From Candidatus Accumulibacter affinis (GTDB lineage: Bacteria; Pseudomonadota; Gammaproteobacteria; Burkholderiales; Rhodocyclaceae), in the NCBI GenBank assembly GCA_016713625.1, contig JADJOT010000009.1, positions 496,001-560,000 of the forward strand: 64,000 nucleotides of DNA. The letters are read 5' to 3'. Shown here in pieces: positions 1-10,416 of the stretch (within the stretch, counting starts at the first letter, position 1; every line of letters starts with the position of its first letter). The translations under genes and the position numbers were made by a program. The notes under the pieces are model-generated. The model was not told where the DNA came from. It saw only the letters and a program-made list of their open reading frames with translations, and made no database searches.

Positions 1-749
1 CTGGCCGCCCGATTTATTCGTACCGCCTGTCGGTGGTGCACTTCTGGGCACTGATCTTCACCTATATGTGGGCCGGTCCGCACCACCTGCATTACACTGC
101 GCTGCCCGACTGGACGCAGTCGGTGGGCATGCTGTTCTCGCTGATTCTGCTGGCACCGTCGTGGGGCGGCATGATCAACGGCGTGATGACCCTCTCGGGC
201 GCCTGGCACAAGCTGCGCGACGACCCGATCCTGAAGTTCCTGATCACCTCGCTGTCGTTCTATGGCATGTCGACCTTCGAAGGTCCGATGATGGCCATCA
301 AGACGGTCAACGCGCTGTCGCACTATACCGACTGGACGATCGGCCACGTGCACTCGGGTGCGCTGGGCTGGGTGGCGATGATTTCCATCGGGTCGGTCTA
401 CTACCTCGTGCCGCGGCTGTTCGGCAAGCCCGAAATGTTCAGCGTCAAGCTGATCACCGTGCATTTCTGGGTGGCGACGATCGGTGTGGTTCTGTACATC
501 GCCTCGATGTGGATTTCCGGCGTCATGCAGGGCCTGATGTGGCGGGCGGTCAATGCCGATGGTACGCTGACCTACAGCTTTGTTGAATCGGTCAAGGCTT
601 CGTATCCGTTCTGGGCGATCCGTTTCCTGGGTGGTGTCCTCTTCCTTACCGGCATGCTGATCATGGCCTACAACATGGTCAAGACGATTGCCGGCGGCCG
701 GACCGTTGATGACGCGCTGGTTCTGCAACCGGCTGCCCAGCACGCCTGA
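1..749 (+). CDS. ccoN: cbb3 cytochrome c oxidase subunit I (CcoN), 3' part
   Basis: Catalytic heme-copper subunit of the cbb3 oxidase, reducing O2 in the inner membrane. The gene enters from the left edge; the reading frame starts at base 3 and about 248 residues are visible. Seen: several hydrophobic helices, a GPHHLHY motif (histidines of the heme/copper site) and an HVHSGALGW motif matching the HxH heme-ligand helix of this family. The stop lies just before ccoO, and ccoQ and ccoP follow, the standard ccoNOQP order. The N-terminal half and the promoter are outside the window. Confidence 0.95.
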   Translation, partial: GRPIYSYRLSVVHFWALIFTYMWAGPHHLHYTALPDWTQSVGMLFSLILLAPSWGGMINGVMTLSGAWHKLRDDPILKFLITSLSFYGMSTFEGPMMAIKTVNALSHYTDWTIGHVHSGALGWVAMISIGSVYYLVPRLFGKPEMFSVKLITVHFWVATIGVVLYIASMWISGVMQGLMWRAVNADGTLTYSFVESVKASYPFWAIRFLGGVLFLTGMLIMAYNMVKTIAGGRTVDDALVLQPAAQHA

Positions 750-756
750 TAGGGAA

Positions 757-1377
757 ATGAAAATGAAAATTACGCAAGATGCAATCGAACGTAGCGTTCC
801 GTTGATGGTGGTGCTGACCCTGTTGGTGGTCAGTGTCGGGGGCCTGGTCGAAATCGTGCCCTTGTATTTCCAGAAGTCCACCACCGAACCGGTCACCGGG
901 CTCAAGCCCTACGATCCGGTCCGCCTGACCGGGCGCGATGTCTACATTCGCGAGGGCTGCTTCCTTTGTCACTCGCAGATGATTCGGCCGTTCCGTGCCG
1001 AAACCGAGCGCTATGGGCACTATTCGGTGGCTGGCGAGTTCGTTTACGATCATCCTTTCCAGTGGGGTTCCAAGCGTACCGGTCCGGATCTGGCTCGCGT
1101 GGGTGGCCGTTATTCCGATGAGTGGCACCGTGTGCACCTGATCAATCCGCGCGACCTGGTCCCCGAGTCCAACATGCCGGCGTTTGCCTTTCTCGAAAAA
1201 GCGCCTGCCGATGCCAACCTCATCGAGGCCAAGATGCGTGCCCTGACCAAGGTCGGTGTGCCCTATACCGACGACGAAATCGCCGCTGCCAGAAAGCAGT
1301 TGGAAGGCAAGAGCGAACTCGATGCCCTCATCGCCTATCTGCAGGGGATGGGCCTTGAAATGAAGAACGTCAGGTAA
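757..1377 (+). CDS. ccoO: cbb3 oxidase monoheme cytochrome c subunit (CcoO)
   Basis: Membrane-anchored c-type cytochrome passing electrons to CcoN. One N-terminal transmembrane helix (about residues 15-35) is followed by a periplasmic domain with the heme site CFLCH at residues 68-72 and a later SNMPAF stretch that holds the usual Met ligand. About 206 residues, normal for the family. The frame is open further upstream into ccoN, but the ATG at 757 or a second one at 763 fits; AGGG at 751-754 is better spaced for 763. Lies 7 bases after ccoN. Confidence 0.95.
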   Translation: MKMKITQDAIERSVPLMVVLTLLVVSVGGLVEIVPLYFQKSTTEPVTGLKPYDPVRLTGRDVYIREGCFLCHSQMIRPFRAETERYGHYSVAGEFVYDHPFQWGSKRTGPDLARVGGRYSDEWHRVHLINPRDLVPESNMPAFAFLEKAPADANLIEAKMRALTKVGVPYTDDEIAAARKQLEGKSELDALIAYLQGMGLEMKNVR

Positions 1378-1381
1378 GCGC

Positions 1382-1576
1382 ATGGACATCAACGAGCTGC
1401 GATCCATCGTGACAGTGGTGTCCCTGCTGACCTTCCTCGGGATCGTCTGGTGGGCGTATGGAGTAAAGGGCAACAAGGCACGCTTCGAGGAAGCGGCCAT
1501 GCTGCCATTCACCGATGAAGAGGCGGATCGGGCCGAACTGGGCCTGGATCGCAACGGACAAAGGAAAGCATCATGA
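1382..1576 (+). CDS. ccoQ: cbb3 oxidase small subunit (CcoQ)
   Basis: A 64-residue protein with one transmembrane helix (about residues 9-27) and a charged C-terminal tail, the shape of CcoQ/FixQ, which stabilises the assembled oxidase. It begins 4 bases after ccoO, and its stop overlaps the ccoP start (ATGA), consistent with coupled translation. Assignment rests mainly on size, topology and position, since CcoQ sequences are poorly conserved. Confidence 0.88.
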   Translation: MDINELRSIVTVVSLLTFLGIVWWAYGVKGNKARFEEAAMLPFTDEEADRAELGLDRNGQRKAS

Positions 1577-2478
1577 ACGATTTTGTGAATCAGTTCTGGA
1601 ACTGGTATGTCATTCTGCTCGTGCTGGTCAGCATCATTGCCTGTGGTGTGATGCTGTGGACGCAGAGTCTGCCGGCACCGAGCAAGCTCGATACCACCGG
1701 TCACGTGTGGGACGAGACCCTCGAGGAGTACAACAACCCGCTGCCGAAGTGGTGGATGTGGCTGTTCTACATCACGGTGATCTTCTCGCTGGTTTACGCC
1801 GTGCTCTATCCGACACTCGGTAGCTTCCAGGGGCTCCTCGGCTGGTCGTCGAGTGGTCAGTGGGCGAAGGAAATGGCGAGGGCCGACGAGCAGTTCAGGC
1901 CACTCTATGCCAAGTACATGCAGACGGATGTGCAGGCTCTGGCCGCTGACAAGGAAGCCAACGAGACGGGCAAGCGCCTGTACCTGACCTACTGCATGCA
2001 GTGCCATGGCGCAGATGCGCGTGGCTCGAAGGGCTTCCCGAATCTTGCCGACAATGATTGGCAGTGGGGTGGTGAGCCAGCTCAGGTCCTTGAAACCATC
2101 AATAACGGTCGGATCGCGATGATGCCGCCGTATTCCCAGCTGGGCTCCGAAACGATCAAGGATCTGGCCAACTATGTACGCTCCTTGTCCGGTTTGCCGG
2201 CCGATTCGCTGCGTGTCGCCAAGGGACAGGAAGCCTTCAACACGGCTGGCTGCTCGGGTTGTCACGGGCCGGACGCGAAGGGCATGACAGCGGTGGGCGC
2301 TCCCAACCTGACCGACAAGGTCTGGCTCTACGGCAGCTCGGAAGCGACGATCATCGAGACCATCACCAAAGGCCGCAATAATCAGATGCAGCCCTGGAAG
2401 GACTTCCTCGGCGACGAAAAGGTGCATGTGCTGGCCGCCTACGTCCTGAGTCTGAGTGCCAATCCTGGCAGCAAGTAA
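1573..2478 (+). CDS. ccoP: cbb3 oxidase diheme cytochrome c subunit (CcoP)
   Basis: Diheme electron-entry subunit of the cbb3 oxidase, 301 residues. Seen: two N-terminal hydrophobic helices (about 12-30 and 60-80), as in the CcoP type with an N-terminal hairpin, then two cytochrome c domains with CMQCH at 141-145 and CSGCH at 227-231. Overlaps ccoQ by four bases. It ends the first cco operon; a hairpin terminator follows 15 bases after the stop. Confidence 0.95.
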   Translation: MNDFVNQFWNWYVILLVLVSIIACGVMLWTQSLPAPSKLDTTGHVWDETLEEYNNPLPKWWMWLFYITVIFSLVYAVLYPTLGSFQGLLGWSSSGQWAKEMARADEQFRPLYAKYMQTDVQALAADKEANETGKRLYLTYCMQCHGADARGSKGFPNLADNDWQWGGEPAQVLETINNGRIAMMPPYSQLGSETIKDLANYVRSLSGLPADSLRVAKGQEAFNTAGCSGCHGPDAKGMTAVGAPNLTDKVWLYGSSEATIIETITKGRNNQMQPWKDFLGDEKVHVLAAYVLSLSANPGSK

Positions 2479-2492
2479 TTTGCGGTAGATCG

Positions 2493-2521
2493 ACGGAGCG
2501 GCCTCGGTCGCTCCGTTTTTT
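2493..2521 (+). terminator. Rho-independent terminator after ccoP
   Basis: Perfect 8-bp stem ACGGAGCG (2493-2500) / CGCTCCGT (2509-2516), 8-base loop, and a run of six T at 2516-2521. It separates ccoNOQP from ccoGH, so the latter needs its own promoter. Confidence 0.9.
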
Positions 2522-2566
2522 GTTCGCCGGACGAGTCCAAGGAATGGCAGACCAATCATGCTTTGG

Positions 2567-2607
2567 CTGATTCACATCAAAAACCTGCTCGCCACAAAAA
2601 GTAATAT
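2567..2607 (+). promoter_or_regulatory. Class II FNR/Anr-type promoter upstream of ccoG
   Basis: CTGATTCACATCAA at 2567-2580 matches the FNR consensus TTGATNNNNATCAA at nine of the ten defined positions. A TAATAT hexamer at 2602-2607 is a good -10 box. A start site near 2614 would put the FNR box centre (2573.5) about 40.5 bases upstream, the class II activator position. This fits the oxygen-controlled assembly genes that follow; activity is inferred. Confidence 0.65.
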
Positions 2608-2648
2608 TAGAGTTTGGTGAAATTCTGAAATGAATCGGAGCTGATATC

Positions 2649-4064
2649 ATGAATCAGGCGGCCGGCAGCAAGGCCAAGGCCATTGCCATCAACGTCGATG
2701 GCTTGTACGAGAAGCACAGAACCGTCTACGCCCGCAGCGTAACCGGGATCTTCAGCAGCTGGCGCTGGGGCATGGTCTTCATTACCCAGGCCTTGTTCTA
2801 CGGTCTGTGCTGGTTGGAGTGGGGCGGCCGGCAGGCGGTACTCTTTCACATCGTTGAGCGCAAATTCTACATTTTTGGCCTGGTCTTCTGGCCACAGGAT
2901 GTGATTTACCTGGCGGTTCTGCTGGTAATTTCTGCCTACGGACTGTTCCTGGTTACTGCTGTGGGGGGGCGTTTGTTCTGTGGTTATGCCTGCCCGCAGA
3001 CGGTGTATACCGAGATCCTGATGTGGATCGAGCGCAAGATCGAGGGCGAACGTCCGGCGCGGATGAAGCTCGACGCGCAGCCGATGAATCCACGCAAGTT
3101 TCGCCTCAAGCTGATCAAACATTCGCTATGGCTGCTGATTGCTCTGTGGACGGGAATTAGCTTCGTCGGCTACTTCACGCCGATCAGGGAACTGCTAGGG
3201 GAAATTGCGTCGTTTGAACTGGGGCCCTGGGAGGCGTTCTGGATATTTTTCTATGCCGCCTTCCTCTACCTGATGGCGGGATTCCTGCGTGAGCAGGTAT
3301 GCAAGTACATGTGTCCGTACGCACGCTTCCAGGGCGTGATGTTCGACCCGGACACCTTGATCATCAGCTATGATCGCGAGCGTGGCGAGCCGCGCGGCCT
3401 GCGCAGGAAGGGCGCCGCGGCGACCGCGAAGCCGCTCGGGGATTGTGTGGACTGCAGCATCTGTGTGCAGGTCTGCCCGACCGGTATCGACATTCGCAAC
3501 GGCTTGCAGCTCGAATGTATTGCCTGTGCGGCGTGTATCGATGCCTGCGATCAGGTGATGGACAAGGTCGGTTCGCCGCGCGGCCTGATTCGCTACTCGA
3601 CCGAGAACGCTCTGGATAAACACTACTCGGCAGGCGAGATGTTCGGGCATCTGTTGCGCTTCAGGACCTTGCTGTACAGCAGCATCCTGCTGGCGATCAT
3701 CGTCGCGACGGCGTGGAGTCTTGCCCACCGCGTGCCATTGAAGGTGGACGTTCTGCGCGACCGCTCGACGCTCTCGCGCGAGGCGGACGACGGGCGAATC
3801 GAGAACGTCTACAGGCTGCACATCTCGAATACCGACGCGTCTACCCATCGCTATTCGATCACCGTCAGCGGCATCGACGGGATCGACATTGTCGGCGAGC
3901 GGGTGGTGGAAGTGCCGGCTGCTTCCTCGACAACGATTGCGCTATCCGCCCGCGTCGAGCCACGGACGGGCAACAAGGGTTCGAACGAGATCTTCTTCGA
4001 CGTCCGCGCCGAAGATCACGACAAGATCGCGGTTCGCGAGAAAGCGAGCTTCTTCCTGCCATGA
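2649..4064 (+). CDS. ccoG: Cytochrome c oxidase accessory protein CcoG (FixG/RdxA family)
   Basis: Membrane polyferredoxin needed for cbb3 oxidase maturation, thought to act in copper delivery. 471 residues, normal for the family. Seen: several transmembrane helices in the first 220 residues, with FCGYACPQ and CKYMCPY motifs; two 4Fe-4S cysteine clusters (CVDCSICVQVCP, then CIACAACIDAC) in the middle; another helix near residue 345; and a C-terminal immunoglobulin-like domain. Follows an FNR-type promoter and overlaps ccoH by four bases. Confidence 0.95.
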   Translation: MNQAAGSKAKAIAINVDGLYEKHRTVYARSVTGIFSSWRWGMVFITQALFYGLCWLEWGGRQAVLFHIVERKFYIFGLVFWPQDVIYLAVLLVISAYGLFLVTAVGGRLFCGYACPQTVYTEILMWIERKIEGERPARMKLDAQPMNPRKFRLKLIKHSLWLLIALWTGISFVGYFTPIRELLGEIASFELGPWEAFWIFFYAAFLYLMAGFLREQVCKYMCPYARFQGVMFDPDTLIISYDRERGEPRGLRRKGAAATAKPLGDCVDCSICVQVCPTGIDIRNGLQLECIACAACIDACDQVMDKVGSPRGLIRYSTENALDKHYSAGEMFGHLLRFRTLLYSSILLAIIVATAWSLAHRVPLKVDVLRDRSTLSREADDGRIENVYRLHISNTDASTHRYSITVSGIDGIDIVGERVVEVPAASSTTIALSARVEPRTGNKGSNEIFFDVRAEDHDKIAVREKASFFLP

Positions 4065-4612
4065 ACGCGAAACGGGCTGACAGTTCCCAGGCGTGGTATC
4101 GCGAGCCGTGGCCCTGGTTGTTGATGCTCGGCCCGGCGATCGTCGTCGTCGCCGGCGTGACCACCGCCTACCTGGCTGTGGTCAGCAGCGATGGTCTGGT
4201 CGAAGACGACTACTACAAGCAGGGTCTGACGGTGAATTTGCGTACAGCGCGCGATCAGCGCGCCGCCGAACTGGGAATCGACGCAGAGCTTCTCGTCGGA
4301 GGCGAGGGTGATCGGATGCGTGCTCTGCTACGGGGCAAAGAGGGGCTGCGCCTGCCGGAAGCACTGACCTTGAGCATCATTCACCCGACGCGTCCAGGTT
4401 TCGATCAGCGGGTCGCCCTGCGCTCCGAGGGTGCGGGTGTGTATATCGGAATGGTCAGGCCGTTCACCGGCCGGTGGCACGTGACGCTTGAGGACGACAG
4501 GAAAGAGTGGCGCCTGGTCGGGGATTGGGTGACCGGCAAGCAGTCGGCGCTGCGACTGACTGCCGCTTCTGTGGCAGCTGCGCAGGAAAAGTCAGACTAC
4601 CAGAGGAGGTAA
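4061..4612 (+). CDS. ccoH: FixH/CcoH family protein
   Basis: Small membrane protein that helps assemble the cbb3 oxidase. 183 residues: an N-terminal helix (about 18-40) followed by the characteristic GLVEDDYYKQG motif, then a periplasmic beta-rich domain. The ATG at 4061 overlaps the ccoG stop as ATGA, and this start places the helix correctly. The frame is open further upstream inside ccoG but that part does not look like protein. A CcoI copper ATPase and CcoS are not seen downstream. Confidence 0.9.
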   Translation: MNAKRADSSQAWYREPWPWLLMLGPAIVVVAGVTTAYLAVVSSDGLVEDDYYKQGLTVNLRTARDQRAAELGIDAELLVGGEGDRMRALLRGKEGLRLPEALTLSIIHPTRPGFDQRVALRSEGAGVYIGMVRPFTGRWHVTLEDDRKEWRLVGDWVTGKQSALRLTAASVAAAQEKSDYQRR

Positions 4613-4615
4613 GAG

Positions 4616-4756
4616 ATGGCTTGGGATTTGTTGTTTACCAGTGACTATGGCTTGTTCAGCTTGTTGGTCATTGTTTTCGTCATTGGCATGGCGGCGTGGT
4701 TTGCGTATTTCTTCAGCAAGAACATGCGCGCGGACGAGGGGCGGGTTCACAAGTAG
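4616..4756 (+). CDS. Tiny DUF3149-type membrane protein
   Basis: A 46-residue protein preceded by a strong AGAGGAGG site at 4602-4609 that overlaps the end of ccoH. It opens MAWDLLFTSDYG, has one hydrophobic helix (about 14-34) and a short basic/acidic tail. Opening motif and size match DUF3149, a small membrane family of unknown role. Three bases after ccoH it occupies the place where ccoS often lies, but it lacks the CcoS sequence pattern. Co-transcription with ccoGH is likely. Confidence 0.8.
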   Translation: MAWDLLFTSDYGLFSLLVIVFVIGMAAWFAYFFSKNMRADEGRVHK

Positions 4757-4944
4757 CCTGGCGGTCGGCGGTCAGGCGAGGGGGGCCGGCAAACGTGCCA
4801 GCTTGCCCGTGCGGCCTGACTTTTGCGGGCGCAGATTGCGCCCCTGGTGATGGCGCCCGCTGCGCTGCACCGAGGCGCGCCAAGCGGCGGCTGCCTGGAC
4901 GCGAAACCTGCCGGCCGTAGCGCTCCGACAGCGGTACCCACAGC

Positions 4945-5661
4945 ATGCCGATGTCTGAGCCGGATCGCCGTCGCCTGTTGCTGGCAGTGGCCGCTTCGGC
5001 GCTGATCCATGCGGGGTTGCTGACGACGACTGTCATGGTGTCGCGGGTGAAGCTCGATGTCGCGAGCCAAGCCGTTCAGGCGGTCATCAAGGTTGCCGAT
5101 CGCGAGATCGTAGTCGGGGGGACGCTGCCGGCCGCGGCAGCGGCGCGCATGGCGCCGAGCGTGGCACCGCCGCCGCCGCCGTCCACACGGCGTGTTCGCG
5201 CACCAACTGACATGCGCGAAGCGGTTTCTGGCGTCGCGGCGGGAGCGCCGTCGACGCCGGGCAGCCCCGAGCGTTCGCTGGCCTCCGAATCCGCAACGAC
5301 ACCCGCACCCGCACCCGCACCCGCTGCTGCTGCGGAGACAAGACGTGCAGGCGTCAACGCCGACGATCTGCGTCAGTATCGTATGGCGCTGGCGATTGCG
5401 GCGCGTCGCTTCAAGCACTATCCGCCGCTGGCGCGCGAGCGTGGCTGGCAAGGAAGGGTCGAGGTGGTGGTGAGTGTCAGCGCCTGGCAGCGTGCTCCCG
5501 CGGTATTGCTGATACGGTCGAGTGGGCATGTCGCCCTGGATGAGCAGGCGCTGGCGATGTTGGAACAGGCTGCCGCCAGCACCTTGCTGCCCGAGAGTCT
5601 CCAAGGCAGGGACTTGCGGGTCTTGCTACCCATTGAATTCAGTCTCGACGATGCTCCTTGA
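4945..5661 (+). CDS. TonB-family energy transducer-like protein
   Basis: 238 residues. An N-terminal helix (about 10-33) anchors the protein in the inner membrane; a long Ala/Pro/Ser/Thr-rich linker (about 60-135) would span the periplasm; a C-terminal domain (about 145-230) carries the TonB-like pattern YPPLARERGWQGRVEV, with a later DEQAL segment. It would transmit proton-motive force to outer-membrane receptors. The ATG at 4945 or 4951 is possible; neither has a clear ribosome site. No exbBD or receptor gene is adjacent. The end overlaps the convergent Nudix gene by 23 bases. Confidence 0.82.
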   Translation: MPMSEPDRRRLLLAVAASALIHAGLLTTTVMVSRVKLDVASQAVQAVIKVADREIVVGGTLPAAAAARMAPSVAPPPPPSTRRVRAPTDMREAVSGVAAGAPSTPGSPERSLASESATTPAPAPAPAAAAETRRAGVNADDLRQYRMALAIAARRFKHYPPLARERGWQGRVEVVVSVSAWQRAPAVLLIRSSGHVALDEQALAMLEQAAASTLLPESLQGRDLRVLLPIEFSLDDAP

Positions 5662-6196
5662 GTGGCCGCGGCGGCAGGTCTTCCTCATGGAATACGAAGC
5701 GCCCCAGCCGGCGGTCGGAAAAATAGGCGCGCAGGCACCGCGTAACGGTCTGAAAGGCGAGGTCCTGCCAGGGCACGGCGTCTTCCAGGAACAGCGCGGT
5801 TTCGAGGGTTTCCTGGCCGGCGGCGAAGTCGGTGTCGAGCAGTCGGGCACGGTAGAAGAGGTGCACCTGGTTGATATGCGGCACATTGACCAGAGAAAAA
5901 AGCTGTTGGATGTCGACGCGGGCACACGCTTCCTCCAGCGTTTCGCGAATTGCGGCCTGCCTGGTTGACTCGCCGTTTTCCATGAAGCCGGCAGGCAGGG
6001 TCCATAGGCCATAACGCGGGGCAATCGAACGCCGGCAGAGCAGGATCTGATCGTTCCACTCGGCAATGCAGCCAATCACCAGCTTCGGGTTGAGGTAATG
6101 AATCGTCCTGCAGCACTGGCAAACATGCCGTGGCAGGTTATCGCCTTCAGGAATCGACAGCGTCACCGTACCGCCACACTGACTGCAGAAATTCAT
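5639..6196 (-). CDS. Zinc-ribbon Nudix hydrolase
   Basis: Predicted nucleotide-diphosphate pyrophosphohydrolase, about 185 residues. Seen: an N-terminal zinc ribbon (CSQCGG then CQCC), as in NudC-like enzymes, and a Nudix box of the form GX5EX7REXXEE, with the REtlEE part near residue 80. An ATG at 6235 would add 13 residues; the start at 6196 places the zinc ribbon at the N-terminus. Substrate unknown: the SQPWPFPxS motif typical of NADH pyrophosphatases is not present. Convergent with the tonB-like gene. Confidence 0.85.
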   Translation of the reverse strand: MNFCSQCGGTVTLSIPEGDNLPRHVCQCCRTIHYLNPKLVIGCIAEWNDQILLCRRSIAPRYGLWTLPAGFMENGESTRQAAIRETLEEACARVDIQQLFSLVNVPHINQVHLFYRARLLDTDFAAGQETLETALFLEDAVPWQDLAFQTVTRCLRAYFSDRRLGRFVFHEEDLPPRPLKEHRRD

Positions 6197-6409
6197 TCCT
6201 GGAATTCCCTCGACGGTTGTTTGCACATCCGGCAAGTTTATACGATTCGTGTCGAGAAGGAAGCCGGGTGCAAGCCTATTGAGCCGCGGCGGATCTCTCC
6301 GTCTGGCGGAATTGCCTGCTGCCGGTGGTTCGCAATCTGACTACAATGCGCGACAATGACGAGCTTCGGCCGGTGGCGTTCGTGGAACGTACAATGACAG
6401 GGGGGGCGG

Positions 6410-7267
6410 ATGTTTCTGATTGTTGGGTACGTGATCATTCTCGTGGCAGCGCTGGGAACCTACGCGGTGCACGGCAGCCTGGCCGCCCTGTGGGTGCCCC
6501 TGGAATACATCGCAATCGTCGGCTTGACGATCGGCGGCTTTGTCGCATCCAACGACCTCAAGATCATCAAACTGACCGTCGGCGCGCTGCCTGGAATCTT
6601 CAAGGGGTCGAAGTTTACCAAGGGGCTCTACGTCGACCTGCTGGCGATGCTCTTCGAGGTGTTGGCCAAGGTGCGCAAGGAAGGTCTGATGTCGATCGAG
6701 AATGACGTCGAGAGCCCCCACGACAGCCCGATTTTCACCAAGTATCCGGTGCTTGGCAACGACCACCATGTGATGGAATTCATTACCGATTACCTGCGGA
6801 TGATGGTCGGCGGCAACCTCAATGCCATCGAGATCGAGAACCTGATGGACATCGAGATCGAAACCCACCATCACGAAGCCGAAACTCCGGGCCACGTGAT
6901 GTCCAAGGTTGGTGACGCGGTGCCAGCGTTTGGCATCATCGTGGCCGTGATGGGAGTGGTCAACGTCATGGGCTCGGTTGGCGAGCCGCCGGCGGTGCTC
7001 GGCAAGATGATCGGCGGTGCCCTGGTAGGCACCTTCCTGGGTATTCTGATCGCCTATGGATTCGTTTCGCCGGTGGCCAGCCTGCTCGAGCAAAAGGCAC
7101 AGGATGGGGCGAAGATTTATCAGGTCATCAAGGTCGTCCTGCTCGCGTCGATGTCGGGTTACGCACCGCAGGTAGCCGTCGAGTTCGGGCGCAAGACGCT
7201 GGTTGCCGGGGTGCGCCCGACTTTTCGCGAGCTCGAGGAAGAGCTCAAGAGTCGCAAGGGCAAGTAG
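6410..7267 (+). CDS. motA: Flagellar motor stator protein MotA
   Basis: Ion-channel stator subunit of the flagellar motor, 285 residues, the normal length. Seen: four hydrophobic helices (about 2-22, 28-48, 170-190 and 200-222), a long cytoplasmic loop between the second and third with the KVRKEGLMSIE stretch that contacts the rotor, and the VGDAVPAFGI segment with the conserved prolines. ATG at 6410; motB follows 32 bases on, forming the usual motAB operon. Confidence 0.95.
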   Translation: MFLIVGYVIILVAALGTYAVHGSLAALWVPLEYIAIVGLTIGGFVASNDLKIIKLTVGALPGIFKGSKFTKGLYVDLLAMLFEVLAKVRKEGLMSIENDVESPHDSPIFTKYPVLGNDHHVMEFITDYLRMMVGGNLNAIEIENLMDIEIETHHHEAETPGHVMSKVGDAVPAFGIIVAVMGVVNVMGSVGEPPAVLGKMIGGALVGTFLGILIAYGFVSPVASLLEQKAQDGAKIYQVIKVVLLASMSGYAPQVAVEFGRKTLVAGVRPTFRELEEELKSRKGK

Positions 7268-7299
7268 CGCATGCTCCTGCTTCGCATCGGGGAGGCTGC

Positions 7300-8262
7300 A
7301 TGAGCGACGACGTACGGCCGATCGTCATCAAGCGCATCAAGAAGGTCGCTGGCGGTCACCATGGCGGCGCATGGAAGATCGCCTACGCCGACTTCGTCAC
7401 GGCGATGATGGCTTTCTTCCTGCTCATGTGGTTACTGGGCTCGACGGCCAGCGGCGACCTCAAGGGGATTGCCGACTATTTCCAGAACCCGCTGAAGATT
7501 GCCTCGCAAGGGGGTGCGGGAACCGGCGACAGCTCGAGCGTGCTCAAGGGCGGCGGCAAGGACTTGACGCGGACTGCCGGGCAGGTCAAGGGGGGCGAGA
7601 TCGATGCCAAGAGCAAGACCGTGAATCTCAAGGAGACGAATGCCGAGTTGGCACGCAAGGAGTTTGAAGAACGCGAAAAGGTGATGCTCACTGACCTGAA
7701 GCAAAGTATCGAGAAGCTCATCGAAAGCAATCCGGCGCTCAAACAGTTCAAGAGTCAGCTCCTGATCGACATTACCAGCGAGGGTCTGCGCATACAGATC
7801 GTTGATGAACAGAATCGCCCGATGTTCGATACCAGCAGCGCCGAGTTGAAGCCCTATACGCGAGTGATTCTGCGCGAGATCGGCAAGGCGCTGAATGCCG
7901 CCCCGAACAAATTGAGCCTGTCGGGCCACACCGACGCAGCGCAATATGGCGGCGGTGACAAGGGCTTCTCGAACTGGGAGCTTTCCGCCAATCGTGCGAA
8001 TGCCTCGCGCCGCGAGTTGATTCTTGGCGGCATGGATGAACACAAGGTGCTGCGTGTGGTTGGACTGGCGTCTACGCTATTGTTCGACAAGAACGACCCG
8101 CTCAGTTCGATCAATCGCCGGATCAGCATCGTCGTTCTGAACAGGAAATCCGAGGAAGCGTTGTTGCAGGACGACGGCAAGGGGGATGCGGTCGAAGTTG
8201 GCGGTCAGGGCATCGACGCGAGGCAGCTCACCCCACCGGCCACGTCGGGCAGCAAGGGCTGA
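7300..8262 (+). CDS. motB: Flagellar motor stator protein MotB
   Basis: Partner of MotA that anchors the stator to peptidoglycan, 320 residues. Seen: basic N-terminus, one helix around 29-50 with the ion-binding Asp at residue 31 (AYADF), a plug/linker region, and a C-terminal OmpA-like peptidoglycan-binding domain with SGHTDAAQ and NWELSANRA motifs. Strong GGGGAGG site before the ATG. Other flagellar genes are not in the window. Confidence 0.95.
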   Translation: MSDDVRPIVIKRIKKVAGGHHGGAWKIAYADFVTAMMAFFLLMWLLGSTASGDLKGIADYFQNPLKIASQGGAGTGDSSSVLKGGGKDLTRTAGQVKGGEIDAKSKTVNLKETNAELARKEFEEREKVMLTDLKQSIEKLIESNPALKQFKSQLLIDITSEGLRIQIVDEQNRPMFDTSSAELKPYTRVILREIGKALNAAPNKLSLSGHTDAAQYGGGDKGFSNWELSANRANASRRELILGGMDEHKVLRVVGLASTLLFDKNDPLSSINRRISIVVLNRKSEEALLQDDGKGDAVEVGGQGIDARQLTPPATSGSKG

Positions 8263-8323
8263 CTTCTTTCTCGGGCGGTGCGCACCAGCCCATGTCGGTG
8301 AGGAGGGGCGAGGGGCCGGCGGT

Positions 8324-8932
8324 TCAGGCTTGCGGAACGGTTTCCGAGAAAGCCGGACGGCGCACCAGGCGATCGTAAAGGCGAGCGAGGTTGGCGTGCT
8401 TTGCCTGCCAGTCGATTTCCGGAAAGCGAAACAGCAGATAGCCAAGCGAACAGCCCACCGCCACGTCGGCAAGGGAAAAATGTGTCCCCATACACCAGGT
8501 ATTCTCGGCCAGTTCGTCGGCCATGAACGCCAGGCTGCGAACGATCTTGTCGTGCTGGCGAGCGATCCAGTCGCTGCTCTGCTGCTCTGCAGGCCTCTTC
8601 TGCTCGAGAAAAACCAGCGCCGCAGCGTCGCAAACACCGTCCGCCAGGGCCTCCCAACGTTTGACTTCTGTACGCTCGCGATTCGCGCCCGGCATCAGCT
8701 TGTTGTTCGGGGCAACGTTGTCGAGATATTCGACGATCACTCGTGAATCGAATAGCACGGTACTGTCGTCAAGAACGAGCACCGGGATCTTGCCAAGCGG
8801 ATTGACGTTGCTGACCTGGTTTTCCGGCGTCCACGGGGAGCCCAGCTCGAAATCGTAGTCGATCTTCTTTTCGGCCAACACCACGCGCGTCTTGCGGACG
8901 TAGGGACTGGTCAGTGATCCTATGAGCTTCAT
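8324..8932 (-). CDS. Glutathione S-transferase family protein (YibF-like)
   Basis: About 202 residues. The N-terminal thioredoxin-like domain has SPYVRKTR in the glutathione-binding position and the conserved NPLGKIPVL cis-proline motif, followed by the DSRVIVEYLD segment. A helical C-terminal domain follows, with WEALADGVCDAA and ARQHDKI. The pattern resembles E. coli YibF, whose substrate is unknown. The ATG at 8932 starts the conserved MKLIGS; an upstream start at 8962 would add residues not seen in the family. Divergent from purB. Confidence 0.85.
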   Translation of the reverse strand: MKLIGSLTSPYVRKTRVVLAEKKIDYDFELGSPWTPENQVSNVNPLGKIPVLVLDDSTVLFDSRVIVEYLDNVAPNNKLMPGANRERTEVKRWEALADGVCDAAALVFLEQKRPAEQQSSDWIARQHDKIVRSLAFMADELAENTWCMGTHFSLADVAVGCSLGYLLFRFPEIDWQAKHANLARLYDRLVRRPAFSETVPQA

Positions 8933-8949
8933 TGGCTTCCCGATTGTAA

Positions 8950-10415
<1,466 letters not shown>

Positions 10416-10416
<1 letters not shown>

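Noticed and set aside
679..2559. Long minus-strand open frame opposite ccoO-ccoQ-ccoP
   Set aside because: Its protein has no domain pattern and it mirrors strongly conserved cytochrome genes; high GC produces long antisense frames.
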